Shown: positions 42,132-55,564 of the stretch, in pieces | Position numbering within the stretch: position 1 is the first letter of the stretch | Layout: the number at the start of each line of letters is the position of its first letter | NCBI GenBank assembly: GCA_013146195.2 | Contig: CM028379.1 | Coordinates: 92,609,401 to 92,673,400 of the forward strand | Origin: Codonopsis lanceolata | Lineage: Eukaryota > Streptophyta > Magnoliopsida > Asterales > Campanulaceae | Reading direction: 5' to 3' | Length of the DNA stretch: 64,000 bases | Position numbers and translations under genes: made by a program | Notes under the pieces: model-generated | What the model was told of the DNA's origin: nothing | Seen by the model: only the letters and a program-made list of their open reading frames with translations | The model's database searches: none

Positions 42132-43872
42132 TGTGGGCTCCCGGGACGTGCGCCCGCGCCCCGCGCGCCCTTGGTTAGGAGTGCACGTACGTGCGGATGC
42201 GAGACATCCACTGCTCTCGTTCCACCCTCCCTTGTTTAGGGGAAGACGAAATCAAAAGTGCGAGAGGAGTGCTGTCTAAGATAGCGCGTTGGAATGCGCC
42301 TCGGTTGCCTTTAGTGGACTTTTGATCCAATATGGGAACTTTGGGTTTTCCGCATCAAGTTATCCATTTTTTAGGGGATACCAGGATATGGGAATGCATC
42401 ACCCTTTCATTCTCATTTTCCTTTTTTAGGGGAAAACGGAAAAGTGCAAAAAAGGATGTTGCGACGCCCCCACTATAGAATTTATTAAAAATAGTCTTAT
42501 GACCCGTTTCGGATCACTATGGGAGCTTTGGGTTTCCCGCATCAAGTTATCCCTTTTTTAGGGGATATCAGGATATGGGAATACATCACCCTTCCATTCT
42601 CATTCTCCCTTTTTTAGGGGAAAACGGAAAAGTGCAAAGAAGGAATGTTGCGAGGCCCCACTGGATCCAAAAAGTTTTAGAGTCGCCATCTTTATTTTAA
42701 GGCAAAAATAAAGCAAAACCAGAAAAAAGAAAACCAGAGATAGAAAACGGGTTCGGAGGCTAAGTTGCGAGTTGGGAAGGTGCTAGACACTCAACTCGCC
42801 CTTTCGGTCTCAAAATAGTTTTTGGCTAAAGTATGTTTATTGTTATATTTATTTAGCAAATAAATAAAGCATTAAAAGACAAGAAAATAAAGCAAATACA
42901 TCCGTGGCTACATTATTTACGGACTTGCAGCTATTTCCTTACAATAATTACAAATGTATTTAAAATTATTTGGCCATTATAACGGCTCTTTTACATAATA
43001 TTTCTTAATCTAATCCGGGCAACACAACGGCTTATATTGTCTACATTGGGCCGGATTTAAATAACAACTTTTATAAATAATAAATAAATAAATAAGTAAA
43101 TAAATAAAACGCCCTTAAAGGCTATTACCTTTTAGAGCGGGGTGTGCTCGCTTTGTCCTTCTCGGGAGAGGGAGACTTTTATTGTTGTTGCTGATGTGAT
43201 TCGGGTAGAGTGATGGCTTATTTATGGTAGTTTTGGCTTACTCACTCGGGCAGAATGACGGCTTAGTTTTGGTGGTTTTGGCCTATTTGGTTGGGCGGAA
43301 TAACGGCTTATTTCGGGTGATTTCAGTCTATTTACTCGGGCAGAGTAACGACTTACTTTATGGTTTTTGGGCCGGAAAAATATGGTGGATACCTAACTAT
43401 AGGGCTAGGGATCACTTTAACCGGTTGGATTTGTGTTTGGAGGAGGTTTGGCAGAGTTTTGAGGCTTTATGAGAGGAGGGGATCGCACACTGCGTTAAAA
43501 TTACGCAGAGTTTTCCTGGGCTTCAAGCCTTCGTCGAAAAATTTTGTCTCAAAGCGTAGCCGGGGACCTCTATTTATAGTTGGATTCGTGTTTGATCGGC
43601 TTGTACCGCGTGCTTTCCATTTTGTACAATGCATTAACTGATCGGGCACTATTCAGGACCTTGGCGCGGCCAAACAGCAAGTTGGGCGCGTCGCCAAGGG
43701 GCAAAACTTCCTCATTTTTCAACACTTTCCCCCCTGCAGTTCACTATTCATGCATCCTACATTCTCCTTTTGCATTTTCAACCTTGTAACTTGACATTTT
43801 GTTAAGTTTAAACAGTTCTTGATATCGTATGTCGGAGTTACATATCAGGGGTACGAAATTGAGGTGTCTACA
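42132..43872 (-). repeat. LTR R1, left arm of the LTR palindrome (minus sense)
   Basis: 1741 bp. Read on the minus strand it starts TGTAGACACC at 43872 and ends AGCCCACA at 42132. A TATAAATA box (43571-43578) lies about 300 bp from its start. Homologous to R2 (44307-46077, plus) and R3 (60227-61870, minus). It includes two tandem copies of a roughly 185-bp module ending TGTTGCGA (about 42290-42660). Confidence 0.75.
43571..43578 (-). promoter_or_regulatory. TATA box of LTR R1
   Basis: TATAAATA on the minus strand, at the corresponding position in R2 and R3. Confidence 0.5.
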
Positions 43873-44306
43873 ATCCCCAGCAAAGGAGAACTACGTTTGG
43901 TCTGATTCCTTGGATAAGAATACGTAGGCAACCTATTTCGGTAGGCACGACCATCGCAACACTTGTTTGTTAGCACCGCAGCAAGCTTGTTCTGGCTAGG
44001 CCCGAACTACGTCTGATCTGATTTCCTTTATTAAGGGATAAGTAGGCAGCCTACATTAGTAGGTCCGACCATTAGAGCACTATATTGCATATCTGCTTAA
44101 AAACTTCTATAACCTGCTATAACCGACTAAATATGTCTAGGATATAAAGGTTTGGTTAGCATTATAAACTGTTGCATTATAACTGCTACCTGTTGCATTA
44201 CTCCTCATTTATAATTGCACGAAATTGGAGAGTCTATTTCTTATCAACGATGTTCGTCTACTCAGTAAGCTGCGGGTTACCCGTAGACTCCATCGTTGAG
44301 GGGCTT
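43873..44306 (+). mobile_element. Internal 3'-end fragment between the two inverted LTRs
   Basis: Collinear with the reverse complement of 61871-62285, the interior next to R3. It carries two copies of the CCTTG...ATACGTAGGCA module and ends at the purine-rich GTTGAGGGGCTT that precedes LTR R2 and acts as the likely polypurine tract. No coding region is present. It is the loop of the palindrome. Confidence 0.7.
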
Positions 44307-46077
44307 TGTAAACACCCCAATTTCGTACCCCTGATGTGTAACTCTGGCATGTAATATCAAGACCTGTTAAAACTTAACAAATGTCAAGTTACAGGATTTA
44401 AAAATGCAAAAGGCAAAGCAGGATGCGCAAAATAGTAAAATGCAAGGGCTAAAAGTGCAAAAATGAAAGTTGGAATAGTGCTCTGGCGCCGCCAACATGG
44501 TCCCTTAGCACCGCCAACATGGTCCCTTGGCGCGGCTCCCATATACCCTTATGGTCGCGCCCAAGGTGCTACAATGTACTCCTGCGTTAACGCATTGTGC
44601 AAGATTTCAAGCGCACGGTACAAGTCGATGAAGCACAAATCCAACTATAAATACAGGTGATGGGCCTCACTTTTGGGGACACATTTTCACAATGGCTTGA
44701 AGCCGGAAGAAACTCTGCGTTATTTTTACGCAGCGAGCGATCAGTGAGTGAGAGTGAGTTCCCCCTCCTATAAAGCCTCGAAACTCTGACAAACCTCCTC
44801 CAAACACAAAACCAACCGGTCAAAGTGATCCCTAGTCCCCCAGTTAGGTATCGACCCTATTTTCCCAGTCCAAAAACCTCGGAAAGAGCTGTTGCTCTGC
44901 CCGAGTAAAAAGGCCAAATTAGCCAGAAATAAGCCCGTGTTCTGTCCAAATTCCACCAGCAGCAAGCAAGCAAGCGTCAAAAGGCAAGCAGTTGCTCCGC
45001 CCGTTTTACGGGTCCCAAAAGCAACTCTCGCAAGTCGTTACTGTGCCCAAACCGCAGCAACCGCAGCAGCAGCAAAAAGACTCCCTCTCCCTGAATGGCA
45101 GAGCGAGCACACCAAGGCTCTTAAAGGTAAGACTTTAAGAGTTTATTTATTAAAAAGTTATTTTCAAATCCTTCCCAATGTAAAAATATAAGTCGTTGTG
45201 CTGCCCGGATTATTTTAGAAAATAGCATTAAAAAGAGCCATTATTATGGCCAAATATTTTTAAATGTATTTGTAAATTATTGGAATGAGACGGCTGCAAG
45301 TCTGTAAATAATGTAAATATGGATGTATTTGTAGGTAGTTAATGCTTTATTTATTTTCTAAATAAATATAACAAAAAGCATACTATAGCCAAAAACCGCT
45401 TTTGAAATTGAAAGGGCGAGTTGGGTGCCTAGCACCTTCCTAACTCATAACTTAGCCTCCGAACCCGTTTTTGCAATCTCTAGTTTTTCTTTTTGGTTTT
45501 TCTTTATTTCTTCCTTAAAATAAAGATGGCGACTCTATAAAACATTTTGGATAAGTGGGGCATCGCAACACTCCTTTCTTGTGCTTTTCAGTTTTTCCCT
45601 AAAAAAGGGAGAATGGGAATGAAAGGGTGATGTATTCATATATCTTGGTATCCCCTAAAAAAGGGATAACTTGATGTAGAAAACCCAAAGCACTCATAGT
45701 GATCCGAAATAGGCCTTAAGGCAATTTTCATAAAATCCATAGTGGGGCCTCGCAACATCCTTTCTTGCACTTTTCTGTTTTCTCCTAAAAAAGGGCGAAT
45801 GGGAATGAAAGGGTGAGGTATTCCTATATCCTGGTATCCCATAAAAAATGGATAACTTGATAAAGAAAACTCAAAGCTCCCATATTGAACCAAAAATTCA
45901 CTGAAGTTACCAAGGCGTATTCAACGCGCTATTTTGACAGCACTCCTCTCGCACTTTTAATTTCATCTTCCCTAAACAAAGGAGGATGGAATGAGAGCAG
46001 TGGTGTCCCGCATCCGCACGTACGCGCACCCCTATCCAAGGGCGTACGGGGCGCGGGCGCAGTCCCGAGAACCCACA
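44307..46077 (+). repeat. LTR R2, right arm of the LTR palindrome (plus sense)
   Basis: 1771 bp from TGTAAACACC to GAACCCACA, with a TATAAATA box at 44646-44653. Its sequence is the inverse of R1 and R3. It abuts the array spacer (GGCTTCCTAGGC) at 46078. Confidence 0.75.
44646..44653 (+). promoter_or_regulatory. TATA box of LTR R2
   Basis: TATAAATA, about 340 bp from the LTR start, matching R1 and R3. Confidence 0.5.
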
Positions 46078-46699
46078 GGCTTCCTAGGCTTGAAATAATG
46101 GGGGAGCTGTTGTGTGTTTTTAGGAGAAATTGCGTGCTGGTACCTTTTCCTAAACATTTTTGGGTGATAATCGGGCCGGTATCTTGTGAAGAAAATATAA
46201 CCTCAAAAGTCCACGATAATTTTTTTAAACCGCTACAGTATATTTTTGGAGGGAACGTGACGAAGATACCCTTAATGAAGGAAAGGCATGCGGACAAGGC
46301 CATAGCCCAAATTTGGGCGTCGCAAGGAAAAAAATTGGGAATCCCTCAAAATTTTGGGAATCGTTCAAAATTTTGAGCATCGCAATGCAAAAGCTTACTG
46401 CCCAAATTTGGGCATCGCAAGGAAAAAAATTGCGAATCATTCAAAATTTTGGACGTCGTTCAAAATTTTGGTCATCGCAATGCAAAAGCCACTACCCAAA
46501 ATTATACTAAATTATTTACATAACACCAATTTCACATTTAAACTAAAGAAATGCAAACAAAACTTAAAAACTACTAACAAATAACTGAAGTGCTTTTATT
46601 TTTATTAAATTACATATCTTCAATTTAATTATAAAATTACTAATTTTTAAATATTATTGATGATGTAAATAATATTAAAAACATAAAACTATTAAATAA
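46078..46699 (+). repeat. Remaining spacer end of array unit 2
   Basis: Matches the last 600 bp of the spacers in units 1, 3 and 4. It includes degenerate 30-40-bp repeats built on CAAAATTTTGGGCATCG and the ATTAAATAAGG junction to the next unit. No gene. Confidence 0.8.
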
Positions 46700-49600
46700 G
46701 GTTAGGCGAAGTGCATAAGGTTGTCCTAGCTGAGAAACTTGGGTATGAAACCCACGGCTTAGGAAACTCTTCTATGGGGAATCCTCCAAGTCACGATCAA
46801 CCAGAAACTGTCAAAGGAAGTGAAGACATTAGCAAGAAGAGAGTACGGGAATTTAGCTACGAAGATGATGTGCCATTCACTACTTGGTGATGAGGAAGTC
46901 ACGGCTTGGGAAGACTTCATGGGCACCCTTTTAAAGGTTTTGAAATTATATGCTCAAGCATGTAAGGATCCGAATGGTTCAAAAACTCAAGTGATGACCA
47001 CACTAGAATAAGCAAGGAAGGGAGCTTGGAAATTGGGGTTCGATATAAATATGGAACACTTGACCCTAAGGAACCAAATACAAGAACATGGGCTATCCAA
47101 ACTCACTCCCAACAAGCCTAAGGAAGAATGGGTCAACCAAAGTTTACAATGGGAAGCTCAAGTTAAGAAAACTCTAGGATTGAAGTCAATCCTTTTTCAA
47201 GAAAGTAAGTATGATGCGGGAGCAAGGGTCCACGTTTCCATGGGACCAAATGACTTAATGAGTGTTCTTGGGTGTGTTATTTGCAAGACAAGGCAACGGG
47301 TTTATGGGAAGCAACCAAAACTAGAAGGGAAGGCTTCAGGTTATGTTATCAATTTGGAGAAGGAAATAAAGAAGCTAAAAAAGGTATGGACCAAAACTAA
47401 AGGATGGTAGACTCGTTTCATTGAAGGAAAACAAGACTTGGGGCACGGGTCACATGGATTCAAGGAATGGGCTCAAGCAAGGAAATGAAAGGGTGGCACG
47501 GGCCTAGGCCTAGGAAGCCTTGCATGGACGTTCTTGCAAGGAGATCACGACATCGCTTGGAAGGGGGGCGGCCTCCATGAGTAATGTGAACAAGAAGCTA
47601 GTTAAGTTAGGTAACAATCTGCTAGTAGGTAGGAATTTACTTGCTTTCTAGTTTAGTGTTTCCTTTTTAAATTTCTAGTAGAATTAGGATTTGATTGTGT
47701 TCATATTATAGATTAGGGTTACTTTGTAAGCCTTTATAAGGCCTTTAATTTCTTTTATAAAGCAGATTGATTTTGAGTGTGAGAACATTGAGCATAGAAC
47801 GAGTTCGTTCTTTTCTGATTCTTCTTACAAAGTGAGTGAAACTTTGTGTGTCAAATTAAATGGCATTCTTTGCGTTGAGCGAGTAATACTCAACCGGTGA
47901 AGTCGCCTATCCTTTGAATTTGTGCTATTTCATTTTTATTTTGTTGCAAAAGAATTTTGGGTTGTTGGAAGGTGCTTCAAAGTCTCAGTCAAAGCAACAC
48001 ATTGTGGGCAGTTTGGACGTGATTGAGAGGAGCGATGTTGCAGGGCTTTCGTGGCAACTTGTGTTCCATCAAGGCGTGGGCTATTTCACTTGTTCCTTGG
48101 AATATTCGGCCAAGGTAAGTTGGGGCAGATTTGGGATTGTTTTTTAGCTAGATGGAGTGTCTTTATAAAGATTATAAATATGATAGGGTTAATTGCACCA
48201 TTGGTCCCTTGATTTTGGGTCATTCTCAGCATTAGTCCGTTTAAAAAATTCGTAAAGTCTTTTTATTAATGTTAGAGAAATATAGTTAAGTTGACTATGT
48301 GCCTCCCACGTGTATTTAGTAAGGGTAAAAATGACAATTTTTCAATCCTAAATTATATCAAATTTTGCAATCGAGTCCCGAGAAATTTATTCATGTTGTT
48401 ATCTTGTTTGGATTTTATTTGTATATAAGTGGAATTCTAACTGAACTAGGAGTACAATTTTCATATGCTTTTAGCACGTAATCTTGTCATTGATCTAAAT
48501 GTTATTGAAGTTATTCTGGATTCAGTGTTTGTGACATTAATTATGATTGTCGTTACTTGCTTGTATTAAACTAGACTAGAGGTGATAAATGGTAGGGTTA
48601 GACACTTATGAGTAACGCCTATGCGAGTGACGAACTCATAATGGGCAGACCATAAATGAATTGCTTAGCTGTGGACGCTTATTCATCCATGAGTATAAGA
48701 AACTTTTATAATTTTTAATTTTTCATTATATCAAATTGTGAACCACCACCACTACCGCCACAAGAACCACCACCTAACAAGATACCGCCACAAGACCATC
48801 TCTAACAGTATTTCACCAATATATGTCAATCAACATATAGAACCAAAAATAAAGAAAAATAAATAAATTAAGTTTAACTAATTACAATTCAAATAACTTG
48901 ATGAATGGATTAAGTTTGACGAATTACAATTGAACTTAATTTTATAACACTACCCATTATGCCTATTAAAAATTTCTTAATAATCATACTCATTAAAGTG
49001 TGGGTGGTCTGGACGAAATAAAATGCTCAAATGGGCACTAAGAAATTACCACCACTAACGGATAGAAACCATCCCATAACTGATAGACAGCTATCCTCAA
49101 AGACTTCCTAGTAAATTGAAGTAAGGATCTGAACTGATCTTGAGATTTTACTCTCTTGTCCAAGCGCGGAAGTTAAACTATCCTTTGGCAATTGACCTTG
49201 AGATTTTGGAAGACTCTCTTGTGAAACCTTAAACTATCCTTTGAATCAATTTTGCAATTGCCCCTTTGGAAGATGAAACCTTAAAGAATCAATTTTGTGC
49301 CCCTTTACATTTAAAATGCACTTAATTATGATCTTTAATTACAGTTTTACACGGTATATACTTTACCATTATATAATAGGTTACCAAATAAATAGTGGGT
49401 GCCGAATCCAACTTGTGTGTGTAAGATTGCACTTATACTTACAGGGGTGTTGTATACAGTACGTGAAAAATGCATAACGCAACACATATTGAGGAAGATT
49501 TGCACACACACAAAAAAAAGGCAAAGGGCCGGCTGCCTTGGTTGGTTGGGTGGAGGCATACTGGGCCAACCAAAATGAGAAAATGACTGGCTGATGGGCC

Positions 49601-50231
49601 TGACCATGTTGGGCTTCCTAGGCTTGAAATAGTGGGGGAGCTGTTGTGTGTTTTTAGGAGAAATTGCTTGCTGGTACCTTTTCCTAAACATTTTTAGGTG
49701 ATAACCAGGCCGGTACCTTGTGAAGAAAATATAACCTCAAAAGTCTACAATAATTTTTTTAAACCGCTACAGTATATTTTGGGGGAAAAAATGACAAAGA
49801 TATCCTTAATGAAGAAAAGGACTGCGGAGAAGGCCACAACCTAAATTTGGGCGTTGCAAGGAAAAAAATTAGGAATCCCTCAAAATTTTGGGAATCGTTC
49901 AAAATTTTGAGCATCGCAATGCAAAAGTTTATTGCCCAATTTTGGGCATCGCAAGAAAAAAATTGGGAATCATTCAAAATTTTGGGCGTCATTCAAAATT
50001 TTGGTCATCGCAATGCAAAAGCCACTACCCAAAATTATACTAAATTATTTACATAACACCAAATCACATTGAAACTAAAGAAATGCAAACAAAACTTAAT
50101 AACTACCAACAAATAACTGGAGTGCTTTTATTTTTATTAAATTATATATCTTCAATTTAATTATAAAATTACTAATTTTTAAATATTATTGATGATGTAA
50201 ATAATATTATAAACATAAAACTATTAAATAA
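46700..50231 (+). repeat. Tandem array unit 3
   Basis: Gypsy extension fragment (46700-47211), LTR portion (47212 to about 48145), spacer (to 50231); about 3.53 kb. It shares with unit 4 a roughly 14-bp deletion near 46870 absent from units 1 and 2. The largest open stretch is 47033-47410 (125 codons), which crosses the LTR start and ends in LEKEIKKLKKVWTKTKGW. Confidence 0.85.
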
Positions 50232-53200
50232 GGTAGGGCGAAGTGCATAAGGTTGTCCTAGCTCAGAAACATGGGTATGAAACCCACGGCTTAGGAAACT
50301 CTTCTATGGGGAATCCTCCAAGTCACGATCAACCACAAACTGTCAAAGGAAGTGAAGACGTTAGCAAGATGAGAGTACGAGAATTTAGCTACGAAGATGA
50401 TGTATCATTCACTACTTGGTGAAGAGGAAATCACGGCTTGGGAAGACTTCATGGGCACCTTTTAAAAGGTTTTGAAATTATATGCTCAAGCATGTAAGGA
50501 TCCGAATGGTTCAAAAACTCAAGTGATGACCACACTAGAATAAGCAAGGAAGAGAGCTTGGAAATTGGGGTTCGATATAAGTGTGGAACACTTGACCCAA
50601 GGGAACCAAATACAAGAACATGGGCTATCCAAACACACTCCCAACAAGCCTAAGGAAGAATGGGTCAACCAAAGTTTACAATGGGAAGCTCAAGTTAAGA
50701 AGACTCTAGGATTGAAGTCAATCCTTTTTCAAGAAAGGAAGTACGATGCGGGAGCAAGGGTCCACATTTCCTTGGGACCAAATGACTTAATGAGTGTGCT
50801 TGGGTGGGTTATTTGCAAGACAAGGCAACCGGGTTATGGGAAGCAACCAAAACTAGAAGGTAAGGCTTCAGGTTATGTTATCAATTTGGAGAAGGAAATA
50901 AAGAAGCTAAAAAAGGTATGGACCAAAACTAAAGGATGGTAGACTCGTTTCATGGAAGGAAAACAAGACTTCGGGCACGAGTCACATGGATTCAAGGAAT
51001 GGGCTCAAGCAAGGAAGTGAAAGGGTGGCACGGCGTAGGCCTAGGAAGCCTTGCATGGACGTGCTTGCAAGGAGGTCACGACATAGCTTGGAAGGGGGGC
51101 GGCCTCCATGAATAATTTGAACAAGGAGTTCGTTAATTTAGGTAAGAATATGCTAGTAGGTAGTAATTTACTTGCTTTCTAGTTTAGTGTTTCCTTTTTA
51201 AATTTCTAGTAGAATTAGTATTTGATTGTGTTCACATTATAGATTAGGGTTACTTTGTAAGCCTTTATAAGGCCTTTAATTTCTTTAATAAAGTAGATTG
51301 ATTTTGAGTGTGAGAACATTGAGCATAGAATGAGTTCGTTCTTTTCCGATTCTTCTTACAAAGTGAGTGAAACTTTGTGTGTCGAATTAAACGGCATTCT
51401 TTACGTTGAGCGAGTGATACTCAACCGGTGAAGTCGCCTATCCTTTAAATTTGTGCTATTTCATTTTTATTTTGTTGCAAAATAATTTTGTGCTGTTGGA
51501 AGGTGCTTCAAAGTCTCGGTCAAAACAGCACATTGTGGGCAGTTTGGACGTGATTGAGAGGCGCGATGTTGCATGGCTTTCGTGGCAACTTGCGTTCCAT
51601 CAAGGCTTGGGTTGTTTCACTTGTTCCTTAGAATATTCGGCGAAGGTAAGTTGGGGCAGATTTGGGACTGTTTTTTAGCTAGATGGAGTGTGTCTTTATA
51701 AAGATTATAAATATGATAGGGTTAATTGCACCGTTGGTCCCTTGATTTTGGGTCATTCTCAGCATTAGTCCCTTTAAAAATTTTGTAAAGTTTTTTTTTA
51801 TGAATGTTAGAGAAATATAGTTAAGTTGCCCATGTGCCTCCCACGTGCATTTAGTAAGGGCTTAAATGAAAATTTTTCAATCCTAAATTATATCAAAATT
51901 TGCAATCGAAACCCTAGAAATTTATTCATGTTGTTATCTTGTTTGGATTTTATTTGTATATAAGTGGCATCCTAACTAAACTAGTAGTACAACTTTTATC
52001 TGCTTTTAGCACGTAATCTTGTCATTGATCTAAATGTTATTGAAGTTATTCTGGATTCAACGTTTCTGACATTAATTATGATTGTCGTTACTTGCTTGTA
52101 TTAAACTAGACTAGAGGTGATAAATGGTAGGGTTAGACACATATGAGTAACGCCTATGCTAGTGACGAACTCATAATGGGCGGACCATAAATGAATTGGT
52201 TAGCTGTGGACGCCTATTCATCCATGAGTATAAGAAACTTTTCTAATTTTTAATTTTTCATTATATCAAATTGTGAACCACCACCACTACCGCCACAAGA
52301 CCATCTCTAACAGTATTTCACCAATATATGTCAATCAACATATAGAACCAAAAATAAAGAAAAATATAATAAATTAAGTTTAACTAATTACAATTCAAAT
52401 AACTTGATGAATGGATTAAGTTTGACGAATTACAGTTTAACTTAATTTTATAACACTGCCCATTATGCCTATTAAAAATTTGTTAATAATTATACTCATT
52501 AAAGTGTGGGTGGTATGGACGAAAAAAAAATGCTTAAATGGGCACTAACAAATTACCACCACTAACGGATAGAAACCATCCCATAACGGATAGACAGCTA
52601 TTCTCAAAGACTTCCTCGTAAAATGCAGTAAGGATCTGAACTGATCTTGATATTTTACTCTCTTGTCTAAGCGCAAAAGTTAAACTGTCCTTTGGCAATT
52701 GACCTTTGGAAGATGAAACCTTAAAGAAGCAATTTTGTGCCCCTTTACAATTAAAATGCACTTAATTATGATCATTTACAGTTTTACACTGTATATACTT
52801 TACCATTACATAATAGGTTACCAAATAAATAGTGGTCGCCGAATCCGACTTGTGTGTATATGATTGCACTTATACTTACAGGGGTGATGTATACAGTACA
52901 TGCAAAATGCATAACGCAACACATATTGAAGGAGATTTGCACAAAAAAAAGGGCGAAGGGCCGGCTGCCTTGGTTGGTTGGGTGGTGGCATACTGGGCCA
53001 ACCAAAATGGGAAAATAACTAACTGATGGGCCTGACCATGTTGGGCTTCCTAGGCTTGAAATTGTGTAGGAGATGTTGTGTGTATTTAGGAGAAATTGCT
53101 TGCTGGTACCTTTTCCTAGACATTTTTGGGTGATAACCGGACCGGTACCTTGCGAAGAAAATATAACCTCAAAAGTCCACGATAATTTTTTTAAACCGTT

Positions 53201-53663
53201 ACAGTACATTTTTGGGGTAAAATTGACGAAGATACCCTTAATGAAGGAAAGGCATGCTGACAAAGCCACAACCCAAATTTGGGCATCACAAGGAAAAAAT
53301 TTGGGAATCGCTCAAAATTTTGGGCATCGTTCAAAATTTTGGGCGTCGCAATACAAAAGCTTACTGCCCAAATTTGGGCATCGTAAGGAAGAAAATTGGG
53401 CATCGTTCAAAATTTTGATCGTCGTTCAAAATTTTGATCGTCGCAATGCAAAAGCCACTTCCCAAAATTATACTGAATTATTTAGATAACACCAATTTCA
53501 CCTTTAAACTAAAAAAATGCAAACAATACTTAAAAACTGCTGACAAATAACTGAAGTGCTTATATTTTTATTAAATTATATGTCTGAAATTTAATTATAA
53601 AATTACTAATTTTAAAATATTATTGATGATGTAAATAATATTATAAACACAAAATTATTAAAT
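50232..53663 (+). repeat. Tandem array unit 4
   Basis: Same organisation as unit 3: extension fragment, LTR portion from 50744 (its TG is mutated to CG), spacer to 53663; about 3.43 kb. An open stretch at 50565-50942 parallels that of unit 3. The array ends where the spacer stops at AAAATTATTAAAT. Confidence 0.85.
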
Positions 53664-53950
53664 ATACTAAATTTATTATTTGTCCAATCTAATAATTATT
53701 ATTTAAAATGTTAATAACAAATTAATATAAATGTTGATAAATAAATAAAAATAGAATATGCAAAGAATATTATATTTGGGATGTCGTTGTGAGTTAGAGT
53801 TGGAATAGTGTTTAATATTGAAATAAACCAAATTTGGGGGTTAGTCTTGGAGATGGCGTTATCTTTCAAGTCAAGGACAAATTTGGAAAAAAAAATTATG
53901 GGCGATGCGTTAAGTATTTTGTGAATGTCGTATACATCATCTCCTGTACT
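53664..53950. other. AT-rich sequence after the array
   Basis: Nothing recognisable. Confidence 0.5.
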
Positions 53951-54709
53951 TAGGCTCCGTTTGTTTCACGAAAAATGATTTTCAGAAAATAATTTCCGAA
54001 AAATGATTTCTGGATAATGAAAAATTTCATTTTTAGGTGTTTGGTAAATCTTTTGAAAATATGCCGGAAAACATTTTCGGATGTTTGGCAAATACACGGA
54101 AAATATTACGGAAAACAATATATGAATAAATACAAAAAGTATATTCTAATATTAATACACTTATTGAATATAAAATAGTGTTGAAGTTTAAGTAATTTTC
54201 TTTTAATAACCCTCAATTTATTATTAATGGTGTCAAATCAATAATTTTTTATTAAGTTTCATCTTTTTCCAAGCTCACAAATATTTTTTTATTAATAATT
54301 GATATGAAAAAATTGTTTTAAAAAATAAAATAAATAATGTTTGGGACGTCCTTAAAAAATAATATAATGGACATCAATTTTAGGATGTAGCGAATATTTC
54401 TTAAAATTATAATTTATAAATAATATACACAAACTATACTTATATTTCTAAACAATTTATTTGTTAGGTGAAATATTGTGCGTGTATTTAAATATGTATA
54501 ATTTTGGAAGGGCACGGAGGGTTGCTCGAACATTTGGAAAATGACTTACGGAAAATAAATCCGTAAGTCATTTTTTGGAAAAGAAAGCTTTATTTTTCGA
54601 TAACTCGAAAAAGTTTTTATGTTGACTATATTTTTCTAAGGTTACCAAGTATCGAAAAATAAGAGAATATTTTCCAAAAATCATTTTTAATAAAACAAAC
54701 AAACCTTAT
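53951..54709. mobile_element. MITE-like element with inverted ends
   Basis: Left end TAGGCTCCGTTTGTTTCA. The right end reads TAAGGTTTGTTTGTTTTA in reverse complement; most differences are C/T transitions. The subterminal AAAAATGATTTT is also inverted at both ends, and GGAAAA/TTTTCC motifs fill the interior. No transposase and no clear TSD. Confidence 0.6.
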
Positions 54710-55435
54710 TGTCAAGTTGAGGACCTGAGGTGTTAATGAAGTTGTGAGTTTCCAGTCATTTCTTAAAGTGCTCGGTGAAATCTCTATATGTGAGGACTAA
54801 AATTTGAAATAACTGCAAGTGATTCCAATCCTACGTATTGATATGTTGCCGTCCCTGTCTTGGTATGCCGCAAGTGTTATCTCACTGCAAATCCAAAAAA
54901 ATAGTCCTTTGTTCCGACAAATAGTCTCTTGCTCTCCCCAGACAAAGAGTCAATTATTTTATTTTGGTATATTTCATTTAAAAAGTTTATTTCAAAAATT
55001 AATATAAAAGTGTTATTTTATTACTAATGTGTTACTAAAAATATCATATTTTTTTTATAAAAAGTTTAACTTTCAAATAAGAACTCTTTGCTCGAAACGG
55101 AAGGAGTATTTCATTTTTTTTATGTTTCACTTAAATAGTTTACTTTCAAAAATTAAGGCATAAAAATGTCATTTTATTACTAATGAATTACTAAAAGTGA
55201 TTTTTTTTCTTAAAAAAAATTTAACTTTCAAAAAAATACTATTTATCCAGAACGGATGGAGTATTACGATAGCCTGATAAGAATTACTAATACTACTAAT
55301 ATTATGGTGTAAAGTCAATAATTAATACTCCCTCTTTCTCAAAATTATTGTTTTGTTTTCTTTTTTCGTCCGTCCCAAAATAAATATTTTATTTAAAAGT
55401 TTCTTTTTAAGATATCACTTTTACCATTTTACCCT
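54710..55435. other. Non-coding DNA with Stowaway-type ends and a 150-bp tandem duplication
   Basis: No gene. Two degenerate copies of an AT-rich unit ending in a GAAACGGAAGGAGTATT-type terminus occupy about 54955-55110 and 55111-55265. A left-type terminus AATACTCCCTCTTTCTC follows at 55325, and the gypsy LTR appears to cut this element at about 55436. Confidence 0.55.
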
Positions 55436-55564
55436 TGAAATGATGAAACCGTGGAAATCATCATCGGCGTAATTACGGGCCCCACTATGAAAACCATTAG
55501 CAGATTCAGCAAAGCCGCCGAGCCAATACGAGCTCGCCGAAGACAAGGGGCAAGTAAAACCCGT

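Noticed and set aside
41011..42211. Several minus-strand open frames of 60-93 codons in the satellite
   Set aside because: They recur at multiples of the repeat period and encode only repeat-derived peptides; the period happens to avoid stops.
44463..45191. Coding frames inside LTR R2
   Set aside because: The stretch aligns with R1 and R3 LTRs, which do not share the frames.
46220..46510. Short open frames in the array spacers (also 39539-39878, 49759-50056, 53073-53489)
   Set aside because: They run through degenerate minisatellite and differ in frame and length between units.
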